Part shown: positions 8,358 to 19,400 of the stretch, one piece after another
Numbering within the stretch: the stretch's first letter is position 1
Layout of the letters: the number at the start of each line of letters is the position of its first letter
Origin: a virus
Length of the DNA: 64,000 nt
Virus record (IMG/VR): IMGVR_UViG_3300023208_000003
Location: 62,001-126,000 of that record
Direction: 5' to 3' (one strand)
Translations under genes and position numbers: made by a program
The notes under the pieces: model-generated
What the model was told of the DNA's origin: nothing
What the model saw: the letters and a program-made list of their open reading frames with translations, nothing else
Databases searched by the model: none

Positions 8358-11300
8358 TTAAGTTATCGTTACTGTAATAGCTCTTGGTGCTGGTAGTTCA
8401 ATTAAAAATGCTTTATCCGTCAAAATAATTACCGTATAATCAGCAATGTCACCTAGCCAAATTGGATAATCAGTTAAAATTGCGTTCGTGTATGCGTCTT
8501 TTACTACAATTGTCGGTGTATTTGGTATATTATGATCCACTTTTACACGCATTATTTCTTTAGTTGGATTTTGATCAGGTGTATGATAACTCGGTAAATT
8601 TAAACAACTAAAAGTTTCATGTGCTTCTAAGTGAACCTCGACTTCAAAAGTGCCATTTAACAGCTTCATGTAAAATACGGCGCTGTCTACGATTCTACTT
8701 GTAGAAGATTCCTCTACTCCACCAATGTGAGCTGGAGTATTTAAAGGGTCATCAGAGATTGAAGTTAAATTCGCAAGTCCGTAATACGCCTGATCATCAT
8801 AACCACCAACAAAAAGAGAATTTGGGTCATCACCTGCGTGTGGTGGAACGGTTGTTGGATGTGGTGCTGCGTCATATGGCGCAACATCATACCCAACCGG
8901 CAGAATAAACGTAAATGGAACTCCAGGTACTACTTCATCATAAACCTTAACACGAATATCATCTTTCCACATTGGCATTATGCCACTGTCGATCTTAAAA
9001 TCATACTTTTCTGTTATTGCAACACTAGCGGTATCATAAAATCTATTTACTTCTGAAAAGCTAATAAAATCAGTAAATTTTATTCTTGGATGTTCAGTGA
9101 AAGTATCGCGTTGATCAACTTGGAATGAAAAATTTGTTCCAACGGGAACATAATTATCAACAAATGAAGTATCTAAATCAATGAATTGAATATCGTTGTT
9201 TGTAGTAGGGTCTGTTAGATAATGAATTGTGCCAAGACTTTCAAATGTTTTTCCGTCCTTCGTTTTATTTGAAAGATAAACATTCTGCTGGCGACTTTCA
9301 GTCGGAAAATATTTATTTCCGACCATATGAATAGGAACCCAGCTACTTTCAGATTCATTCGTAATTGCGTATTGATCACCATCACGCAATCCCTTAATCG
9401 TTACGTATTTTGTACTTGCTGTTTCTGTAACAAAAAAGTTTGTGTAAGTATGTCCATTGATAAAAACACCTGCTTCAACTACTGTTTTTGGAATAACAAC
9501 ATTTATAGTTGATGCGTGCGCAACGCCAGCTGGCAAATTGTACTCAACAAAACCGACTATTGAATAACGATCTCCAGGATTCAACGGTTCAGAAGTAAAT
9601 TGAAAATTAGTAAAAGTAAAATTACTATTAAATTCACCATTTACAAAAAATTGAATTTCTTTATACATACCTGGTATTCGCATGGTGATTGGACCACCTT
9701 TTGAAATACCATGCGCAAATGTTTTAGGAGTTGTTCCTAATTCTTCATGATTTTTAGCTGAATTTTGAATCCAAAATCTAAACGTGTCGCTTTCCGCACC
9801 ATCAATAATGATAGCTGAGTTTAAAGCTGGGCGTTCTTTAAATATTATTAAATCATGACCATACCAAAGATCAAAATCGTGTGCCTTTACGTTAAAGTCA
9901 AAACTATAATAAAGTGGAAAATCACCAGTTATTTTAAAGAAAACTTTTCCGGCGCCTCGATAATCTGTTCCAATCTTTAAAAGATCAGTGTAATCAAACC
10001 CTGGCACTGCTCCAGTTCCCGTTCCAGCAACTGAACGGTTTACGGAAAATACTTGATCAGCTTCATTAATCAGTTGAAGCGAATATTTTTCAGTTACTGA
10101 ATCAAGACGCGGTTTATGTGTAAACTCAATTGCGCGAGCACCATCTAGAATAACTGATGACGGCGTTTTTACTTCTGCTGTTGTAGTTTTATTATTTTCA
10201 ACGTGTTCAATTTGATAAAATGGTTCAGGAATAGTAAAGCCAATTTTACCGTTATAATAGCGTTTTCCAACAATTGCGGGGTCTTGCCAGCCAGAAACTG
10301 TTCCATAAACAAGATATGATGGTTTATCAGCAAATACCTCAAATTTAAAAACATCACCAGCTATAATGTCAAGACTTGCTGCATAAATTGTGAAACTTAG
10401 TAAATCAGAAAAATAAGTTTCTCCAACAGTAGCCAAACCTTGATCACCACTTACAGAACCAATTACCGTAAAAGTAGTACCATTAATTGCAGTAAGGGTC
10501 CATACCTGTGCAGGGCAGTTCCAGAATGTAGAAGCGTATAGTGAAATATAAGGGTTATTGATGGAGTGGACTTCAATAGGTGGTAACTCATTGGCGTCTA
10601 AACTATAATTTGTTATGTTAAATGAAATTTTATCGCCTTCCACAAAATGAGTTGGCGAAGTTCCTACAGTTGTTCCCCAAGATGAAAATGCAGAATACGG
10701 CGGAGTGTGGGCCGTTGGAATATCCTCATGTAGAATTGGAACAATTGTAAATCTTACTTTTCCATTATCGTATGGAATATCAACTGTTGCATCAGCAAAT
10801 GTTTCTATTAAAACAGTTTTTGAATTATCAGTGTATTGTTTAACTGAAAATGTTGTTGCTGTTTTCGCGTCAAGTTCCCAGAAGCTTGTTTCAACTAAGT
10901 CAGTAATTGTCCAAACTTGAAGCTCTGTTGGGTTATAAATTGCAGGTGTTTGAAAACCAAAATGTTCAGCATAACCGCTGTTAAATGTTGCATTACTAAC
11001 TTCAAGCTTTCTACCATTTTTAATGTAAGGAGTTGGATTATTCAGCGTAAATGAAAATTTTGACCCAATTGGAAATGCTGTAGGACCTGGCTGAATTGTA
11101 AAGCTAATAACTCCATTATCATAAGGTACCCCTAGAGTTGCTTGCGCAAAAGTTCTAGTTACCTGACCAAACGCTAAGTCTGCTTTTTCAATAACGTCAA
11201 ATTTTGTTGTTAAAAGTGGATCACGTGAAATTTCCCAATATCTTGTTGGAGCTCCTTGATCAACAATAGTTAAATTTAGCGAACTAAGATCATAATTTTG

Positions 11301-13478
11301 AAATGGCGTATTATATGGGTACGCGTCATAAAATTCAAAATCTTTAAAATTTGGAGTTGAAGGTTGAGCCGTTTTTAACCAATTAATAAAAGTCCAGATA
11401 TCATTTAACTGCGATTCAGTAAAAATAACAGCGTTGCTTAAATCAAAAAATGGTGCTTCTGCCGGCGCATCTGTTAAAAATAACTGGAATACTGGTCTAC
11501 CAATAGTTGTTAATTCATTGGAGATATCAACATATCCTAATGAAAAAAGATAACTCATGAACGCGGTAAAAACATCACTGTCAGTAAATGGCGATGGATC
11601 ATAACCATCAGATAAAGCTAACTTTTCAATTGTAGGCTTTGGATTTTCAATAAAAATTTCAAACCAATCAGTAACTCGAAAATCATAGGTTCCACTGTTT
11701 ATCGTAAAACCGATTTCAGAATTTGAATATGGGGTATCAATAAACGCATTTGCCATTGTACCTGAAATTTCACCAACGACCGTAAATTCAGTTGGTGAAA
11801 TTGCAGTTAATAACCAGCGTTGCGTTTTTACTGCAGCATGATTGATAATAACTGGATCCAAATAACCTAAATTTCTAGAAAGAAATAGTGGTCTAGAATA
11901 TGCTAAAGGGTCCGTCTTAATTAATGACCAAGTTTCAACAGGAGCTGTTGGATTTACATAAACTTTACAAACAGGTTCAAGAACAATTTTATCGCCAATT
12001 GTTAATTCATCCTGCTCAATTAATGGGTGACTTACTCTAAATGAAATTTTTGGTGACGTAAATTTTTTACCAGCAATCGCAACACCTTGATACCCACTTA
12101 CTTCACCAATTACATTAAACGCAACAAAGTCAACTACTGGCGCAGGCTCAGTAATAGTAACAATTTTACCGGTATATCCAGGAGAATCAATAATGTTAGT
12201 AAAATTGACAATAATATTATCATCAGTAACTGAAATCTTAGCTGGTATAATCATCTGTTGGCCTTCTGGACCATCGACATAAACTGAGATTACTGGAGTT
12301 GAACTGCCTGATTCATTAGGAAAAATCCAATCAAAAAGAGGAACTTGCTGATTATAAGTATGGCCAATTCCATTTGTACTTGACGCTAAAATAACCTTTC
12401 CAGCTTGTGGTGAGCTAAATTTTATTTGAGCGTGATACTTGTCAATGATAATTGTTTCAAGCGGAAGAATTGGAACATATTTTCCATCTTCTAAAACATA
12501 GCTTTGAATTATTACATCGGTTGTTCCTATATCATGCGGAATGCTCCAAGTAACCGAAGGAGTTGTTTGTTCAAATGTAAATATTTGAAGCTGAGTGTCT
12601 AGCGCGTTCAACGCACGAAGCACACCTTCTCGTGGTGAATTAAATTCAGCAATAACGTGATTTGAAGTTGTAATTACATTGTTTGGAAGCGCCGCAATTA
12701 GAGTTCCTGGATTTTCAGGATCATCAATATAAGTTTGAAAAACAACGTCAGTAATTTCAGCTGGTTTATTAATTACCCACTCAGTTAATGGATATGGTGG
12801 TGAAAGTATTGTTGCTGTTGGCGGTTGATAATTAGAGGAAATAATGTTAAAAATTTCCAACGTCCAATTTTCATAAACGTCACCAGGTGTTTCAATATGC
12901 GTTATTTTAAATAAATCAGAAATATAATTCTGAAAATAAACATTCGCATTTTCTTTTACCTCAAAGCCAGTTGAAATATAACTCGACGCAGTTGGACTGG
13001 TTTTCCAACGATTTTGTTCACGATCAAGCTGTGTCCACGTACGGTTGAGCGGATCAACTTTAAATGAATTAACGCCGTGAGATATAAAAAAATCAACGGA
13101 TTGTGATTGAGCAAATGAATTAACTTTAACAGTCGTTATTTCTTCGACAGCGCGCTGGCGCATTACTCCTTGTAAACCAGGAATATCTAATGTTTCACTT
13201 GCAACACCTTTAAAAATATGTTCACAAACACCTGTTGTAAATCGAGGAGTTAAAAATGGCGGAATTTGAAGTCTGGTTTGCCAGCCATCGGACGGAACAT
13301 TTATACGCCACTTACCATTAAGATGAACCCACGTATGATTCTGATCTTTAATATTAACGTCAACGTTATCAAAAAATTTATATTCATCTACTATTTCAGT
13401 TATTTTACAATGATATGGTTTAACGTCATTGATAAAATCAACAAGCGACTGAATATAACGCGCATTTTTAGTAGTCAT
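8358..13478 (-). CDS. Giant baseplate/tail structural protein (1706 aa)
   Basis: The first ~200 residues are unlike the rest and begin MTTKNARYIQSLVDFINDVKPYHCK; a similar opening is common in large baseplate-associated proteins of big myoviruses. Residues about 228-445 hold three module A copies (EWVINKPAEI, TWSIPHDIG, FDWIFPNESG). From about 450 to 1090 a second repeat, here called module B, recurs at least four times: a W-x-L strand, F-x-V-x-G-x-x-SG, A-x-x-G-x-x-Y-x-NG, a FTI strand, then a GDxFxF strand. The C-terminal third is a different beta-rich region. The start overlaps the stop of the 2842-residue gene by 11 bases, so the two are coupled. I infer a peripheral baseplate or whisker-like component. 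Confidence 0.6.
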   Translation of the reverse strand: MTTKNARYIQSLVDFINDVKPYHCKITEIVDEYKFFDNVDVNIKDQNHTWVHLNGKWRINVPSDGWQTRLQIPPFLTPRFTTGVCEHIFKGVASETLDIPGLQGVMRQRAVEEITTVKVNSFAQSQSVDFFISHGVNSFKVDPLNRTWTQLDREQNRWKTSPTASSYISTGFEVKENANVYFQNYISDLFKITHIETPGDVYENWTLEIFNIISSNYQPPTATILSPPYPLTEWVINKPAEITDVVFQTYIDDPENPGTLIAALPNNVITTSNHVIAEFNSPREGVLRALNALDTQLQIFTFEQTTPSVTWSIPHDIGTTDVIIQSYVLEDGKYVPILPLETIIIDKYHAQIKFSSPQAGKVILASSTNGIGHTYNQQVPLFDWIFPNESGSSTPVISVYVDGPEGQQMIIPAKISVTDDNIIVNFTNIIDSPGYTGKIVTITEPAPVVDFVAFNVIGEVSGYQGVAIAGKKFTSPKISFRVSHPLIEQDELTIGDKIVLEPVCKVYVNPTAPVETWSLIKTDPLAYSRPLFLSRNLGYLDPVIINHAAVKTQRWLLTAISPTEFTVVGEISGTMANAFIDTPYSNSEIGFTINSGTYDFRVTDWFEIFIENPKPTIEKLALSDGYDPSPFTDSDVFTAFMSYLFSLGYVDISNELTTIGRPVFQLFLTDAPAEAPFFDLSNAVIFTESQLNDIWTFINWLKTAQPSTPNFKDFEFYDAYPYNTPFQNYDLSSLNLTIVDQGAPTRYWEISRDPLLTTKFDVIEKADLAFGQVTRTFAQATLGVPYDNGVISFTIQPGPTAFPIGSKFSFTLNNPTPYIKNGRKLEVSNATFNSGYAEHFGFQTPAIYNPTELQVWTITDLVETSFWELDAKTATTFSVKQYTDNSKTVLIETFADATVDIPYDNGKVRFTIVPILHEDIPTAHTPPYSAFSSWGTTVGTSPTHFVEGDKISFNITNYSLDANELPPIEVHSINNPYISLYASTFWNCPAQVWTLTAINGTTFTVIGSVSGDQGLATVGETYFSDLLSFTIYAASLDIIAGDVFKFEVFADKPSYLVYGTVSGWQDPAIVGKRYYNGKIGFTIPEPFYQIEHVENNKTTTAEVKTPSSVILDGARAIEFTHKPRLDSVTEKYSLQLINEADQVFSVNRSVAGTGTGAVPGFDYTDLLKIGTDYRGAGKVFFKITGDFPLYYSFDFNVKAHDFDLWYGHDLIIFKERPALNSAIIIDGAESDTFRFWIQNSAKNHEELGTTPKTFAHGISKGGPITMRIPGMYKEIQFFVNGEFNSNFTFTNFQFTSEPLNPGDRYSIVGFVEYNLPAGVAHASTINVVIPKTVVEAGVFINGHTYTNFFVTETASTKYVTIKGLRDGDQYAITNESESSWVPIHMVGNKYFPTESRQQNVYLSNKTKDGKTFESLGTIHYLTDPTTNNDIQFIDLDTSFVDNYVPVGTNFSFQVDQRDTFTEHPRIKFTDFISFSEVNRFYDTASVAITEKYDFKIDSGIMPMWKDDIRVKVYDEVVPGVPFTFILPVGYDVAPYDAAPHPTTVPPHAGDDPNSLFVGGYDDQAYYGLANLTSISDDPLNTPAHIGGVEESSTSRIVDSAVFYMKLLNGTFEVEVHLEAHETFSCLNLPSYHTPDQNPTKEIMRVKVDHNIPNTPTIVVKDAYTNAILTDYPIWLGDIADYTVIILTDKAFLIELPAPRAITVTIT

Positions 13479-16400
13479 TGAATGGAATTACCTGCGGTGG
13501 CGAAATTGTTCTAACTGAGTGAACTGCTAATCTTGATGTTTTAAATAAATCAGTAAATTCAAAGTTATTAGCTAACGCGTCATTTAAAACTTCAAAGAAT
13601 AATGTGTTTATTTGACGTGGAGAAGCTAATCTCCAAATAGTATCAAGTGTCCTTCTTGTTGCAAAGGGAGTTGCAAACCAAAGATCCGCCTCAATAAAAT
13701 TCAAAGCTTCGATGTAATCTGGAATATTTATTCCTCCAATATTTTTTACTAATTTAGTGTTCAGGATAGCATCTCTCAAAGTCGCTAACACTAAATGTGT
13801 ATCAACCATTATTTGATCTTTTCCAAAACCATAACGTGTACGTGTATTGTGACGAGCATCATAATCAATTCTATTTTGAGATGGAAGTTGATCGCCTCGA
13901 GAATTTTGACCACATGCTGTGTCAGATAATTTATCCCAAAGTTGTTTTGGTATTTTATGTTTTTGATCTGGTCTAATCTGTGTCCATTCCGTGTGAGTAT
14001 TCTTAAGATCAAGCTCTTTAGGATCATCTCGTAAAGTAAAATCTTCAGTAAATCTTAATTTATATGAATCATCACTTGTAACAAATAAGTTCAAACCATG
14101 AACGCTTATCGCGTCGTAGCGCGCTGGTTTAGTCAAAGTGGCAGGTAACAAATTATGAAATGTTAGGTATGTACTTGGACCATTTCTTAGTTGAATTTCA
14201 GCTTGCTGGGCTGACATTAAATTATTTGTAGCAGCAAATGTTTTATTTCGTACCCAGAAAAAATAATTATTACCAATAATCGTTCCTTCAGAATCACGTT
14301 GAGGCACAATAACATATTGATAATCATTTTTAAATTGAGTTTGTATCGTTAAATCATCTTTGCTTTCTGGGTCAAATGTCAACTCAATAGCATTTGGTTC
14401 ATACTTTCGATACAAAACAACTACCTGTTGACCAGCTGGTATTTTATTTGTTAAATAAACAATATTTCCATTAACAGTAAAAATACTATTAAGCTGCAAA
14501 ATTCCATTTATGTAAACAGAAATTCGCTTCGAGTTCAATGTCTCGTCAAACGTGAATGTCAACTTATCATTATTTCCAGTTTTCTTTTGTAATAAATCAG
14601 TGAGAATAGCCCAAGAGGTCCATGATGACTTTATTCTGTTTACAATTTCACCGCTATTAAGAACCAAAGGAGTCTTATTTTCAGCAACGGCTTCTGCTAC
14701 AAGATCAGCAGTTGTTGCAACTTGAATCCAATCACCATAAAATGGTTGCCACGTATTGATAGGCGCATTCAAATCAGCCGAAAGTTGTTTTTGTGTAGGA
14801 ATTACCTGTGCTATCCACTGTGTTTGCGAAATTAAAGGATCATTTACAAGTTCTAATGAAGCAAATGGAAGATGAGTTGTTATTGAAATTTGCTCACGAA
14901 CTTTTACATTATGTCCAAGAGCAATTGCTTGCGCTATTTCAAGCGAATCAATATTATTAACTGCAGGAGTTAAAATTACTGCAATTCCAAGATTTGTAAA
15001 ATCATACTTGATAGGAGCTCCTATTTGTCCAAAGAAATCTTCAATATCAAGACGCTGAGACAAAGTATTTGAAATAGCAATAACTCCAACTGTTCCATCA
15101 AAAATATCAAGCTTAAATGAAATTTCGCCAATAGCATTTCCAATCGAAGACACTTTGGCAGACGGTACAAAGGCAATAGAACTAAATTCAGCAGGTAAAT
15201 CGACTAATCCTGGAAGCAACAATTCAAAACTTGAACCAATATCATAATTTAAAATTCCAGTTATCGTAGCTTCACCGACCGGTTTATCTTCATCCCATCC
15301 CCAAATTTTGACATTTGCATTTAATCCATGATCGCTAAATCTTCCATCATCAAGAGTTACATGTAAATCACTGATAAACAAGCGTGTAGAAGCACCAAGA
15401 AATTGAGTTACATTGCCTTCTGGAGGTGGGTTTGGAGTTCTTGACCAAGCAACTGGACGTTTCCACCAAATTCTATTACGAGAATAAGTTTCTTGACGAG
15501 CAACAGTTCCAGATTTTTTAAGACCACTTTCTATTTCTAATTTTCCTTCTTGTTCTTTTGCTTGCTTGTTATAAGTAAGAGGAGGAACATCTGATTGTAC
15601 CCACTCATAGACCTTTATGTCAGAATAATCCGCTAATGATCCCCAACGTGATAAACGCTCCTCAATGGTTGAAAAGATTGAAGTATCGTAATATGGAACG
15701 TAATCAAGCGTTTCAGTATCCCACCAGACTCTACCAACTTCACGTTCCCCCCAGGTAGAAACGGTAGAATAATTAGGATTATCAGTAATAAGCGTAGAGC
15801 AATTGTAACGCGCTAAGTCAGTAGGCGAAATAATATTCACTGATTCAAGTGGTAACGGATTATGAGAATCAAATGCTGGATGCCAAACACTAATATCTTC
15901 TATAAGCGTTTGGCTCTTATAATTAAATAATTTAATTGGTGAAAATTTTGGTTTAGCTGGAATAAAACCAACTAATTCAACAGTTCCAGCTGTTAAAACG
16001 CGAATAGTATCAGAATTCACCTTTTCAACATCAACTCTAAATGAAAATAATTGTCCATTCGTGAATGGATTTAAGCCAGCTTCAATTAAGAATCCAATTT
16101 TACCATTATCATAATAAGTTCCAACAGTTCCATAATCTGCTTGAGTTAAAGTATCTCCAATTACGCTAAACTGAGTAGCTGATAACATCGTGATTTGCCA
16201 ATTTTCGGCTGTTGCGTAGGGTCCATGAACTTTTATATCAGTAAGATTTCCATAACCTGTAACTTCCAGAGATGTTTTAACATTAGTTTCAAATACAAAA
16301 AAATCCTCGGCTACAAAAGCGATTTCACCGTTTATTAAGTCAAATTTAAATAAACCATTATCATACCTACCAAATCCAATATTTGTATCAATCACACCAG

Positions 16401-19400
16401 AAATTTCGCCTTCGAGTGTAAATGAATGTGGAGAGTTGGCACGCAATTTCCAAGTTTGAAATGGAATGCTATCTGAAATTGTTACGTTTGTTAATCTTCC
16501 GCTACCAAAACCAACCAACATTGGCTGCACAATTGTAGAAGTAAAAGCATCGCTTTTAAATGAAATAGGTAAAATAACATCAAGCTCTGTTCTAATTGTT
16601 TCAAATTCAAAAATATCAATTGAATCAAAATCCTGTGTTCCACTTTTAATTGATACAGTAAAATACCCGGGTAAAATAAGTGGTTCATCAACTTGTCCAG
16701 TTCCTATTAAGGTCGTTCCTTCATAAACATTGTAATGGTTAAAATCAATCGCTGTATCAAACTTGACTGAAAATATTGCTGCTTTCGTTATTTCATAAAA
16801 GTCATAAACATCAAAAATACCATTTCCAATTGTTGATCTGCTTATCAATTTCCACGTTGGTAGCACATTAAACATTGCCGTTCCAGCAAGTTCAGCTTCA
16901 AATGAAACATTAGCATTTAAATCGTCAATTAAAAACCAACGACTATCATCTAATGAGTCAATTCGCGTAAATGATGGATCAAACAATAATTTGTTTTGCT
17001 CATCTTCTGAAAAGAATTGAAAGCGACTCGTTTGAAGAGAGCAATCACTTTCAAAAAGTTTCATTTCTGGATATGCTTTTTGGCGCGCATCGCCGTATTC
17101 AGCTACTTTGTAAACCCAAAATTCATCAAGTTCGGCAGTATCAAACTTACTATTATTCGTAAATGCATTTATTGCAAAATTTGAGCCTTTAGCGCCTATT
17201 AAACCACGCCAAAATTGAAACTGTGTTGATTTACTTATGTCTAATTGGTCAAAATATTCTTTTTCATGATATCCAAATAATGACATTGCGTGCTGCGTAG
17301 TGTCATTATTTTGATAAACAAAATCAGAATCAAAATACTTAGCTACATTATCAACGCTTGCTTCAAGATTACGCTTTACTGAGTGACCTTGAAGATAAAA
17401 GCCGCCCATAGTTGGGCGTCGAGTTGATTTAACTTGACGTAATGTTTTAATTAAAAGCTTACTAATAATTAAACCTAAAAATGGATCATAAATTAAATTT
17501 ACCTTTTCAGCTGGAAGAGCGTAATTTTCAAACAGTACAATATGTTCATATTCATCGATGTGAATATGAGCTGAAAAAATTGGAATTTTTGATGAAACCA
17601 TTGTAATATCATCTTCACGAATCACTGTTAAAGCAGTCTTATCAAGCGCCTGACCTAACATGTCAAATACTAATTGACCACCACTAACGTCAGCAAATTT
17701 TGTAGAGTCAAAAGTTGAAACTAACCCCGTTTGTGTTTCAAACCAAAATGCTTTTGGAAATGGATTTAACACGTGACCTTGCCCAACATTTATCCCAGAG
17801 TATACAAAATCAATTAGCTTTTCTATTTCAAGTTGCCAATTTAAATTTCTACCTGTTAGATCGTCAATTTGAGAAACATCAGATTGATCAAAGCGCCAGC
17901 CGTCTTCCTCCAAGCGTTTAACATAGCCAAACATAATGTTTACTAAATTCTGAATACCCGTAACCACAAAAGGTGTAGACTGAGTTATTCTTGTTTCACC
18001 GTCAAGGTAGTGATTCCAATAAATGTCAGTATGACGTTTACTTAATGCGTGAAATGTTTGAAAATTTCCTGTAGCATTAAGATCAATGTACTCGATCACA
18101 GGATAATTCGGATTAAAAGTTTCAATTCGAAATTTCCAATCACTTCCATCAGTTGCAGGAATATACAGACCCTGTTCATTTAAAGCATAAGTGCCAATTT
18201 GAACAACCTGAATGCGAAATGCGTGTAACCATGATTCACGAACTATAGGATTCTGTTTAAATATTACAGAGCGAGCATTTGTTGTTACTTCATAAACGTC
18301 AGAACGAATTTCTAAATTATCCGTTTCAATCATTCCATCGCAACGATAACCAAGCTTTACGTCCCAATTTCTAAATGCAATTGACGCATAATTATTTCCA
18401 TTAACATCAAGAGAGTTATATCGTAAGAGATTCGTAAATGACTGGTTTAAACCATTAAAACGATACGCTGTAAATGGTATAAACTTAAACTCAAATCCAT
18501 CAAAAACAATTTGATCATTTAAAACAAACGGAATTCCAAGATCATCAACTTGTAGTTGACCATATGTGCCAATTGTTAAATCTTGACCTTCCACAACATA
18601 AAATTCACTATTTTCAATGCTTAATTTAAGTACAGTTACATTATTACCAACTTCACAAACTTTTAATGTAAACGGTAATGCAATATCAGTTATAACATTA
18701 TCTGAAATGTTTCTAAGTGGAGAAACGTAAGATTCTCCATGAAGCTTAAAATCGATATGTGATAATTTTTTTCCAAGATAACGATCAAATTCCCAACCAT
18801 TTACATCAAAAACAGTATTACCCCAAGTTTTTGCAAGGAACTCAAGAGGCGATAATTTAAAACCAATTCTTGTGATAGCGTGTTGAAATTCAATTGACTT
18901 TACCCAAAGTAATTCAGTTGGACCATAATCACCAATCACGTATGAATTTGCAATACCAGTTGGTATTGCATTCAATAAAGCGTCGCCGGAGTTCCATGCC
19001 GGAGGTGCAACATACGGCGGTAAAAGCTCATCAGTATGCACGTTTGTGCATACTTTAACAGTTGGATTTTGGGTTTTGATATAAACCCACATAGAGTCTT
19101 TCCACATTCTTACTTGCTCATAAATCATAGGATCAAGCATCGTAGTTGGATTAGACGTTAATTTCCAAACTGACCCATTCCAAGGTAACTCAGGACCATC
19201 GACAGTAACGTTGAACCCTGTTACTACTTGAGAAATGGTGTTAGCATCGTCCGCGCGCACGAGTGTTGCGGACGTTCCATTTATGGCGTGTACACGATAA
19301 ATGCCATTTTGATGTAAATCACTTTGCCCAACAAATAAGAGACGTTGATTTACTGACAAGGAATAACCATTTACCGTAGAATCAAAGCCATCAGTTATGT

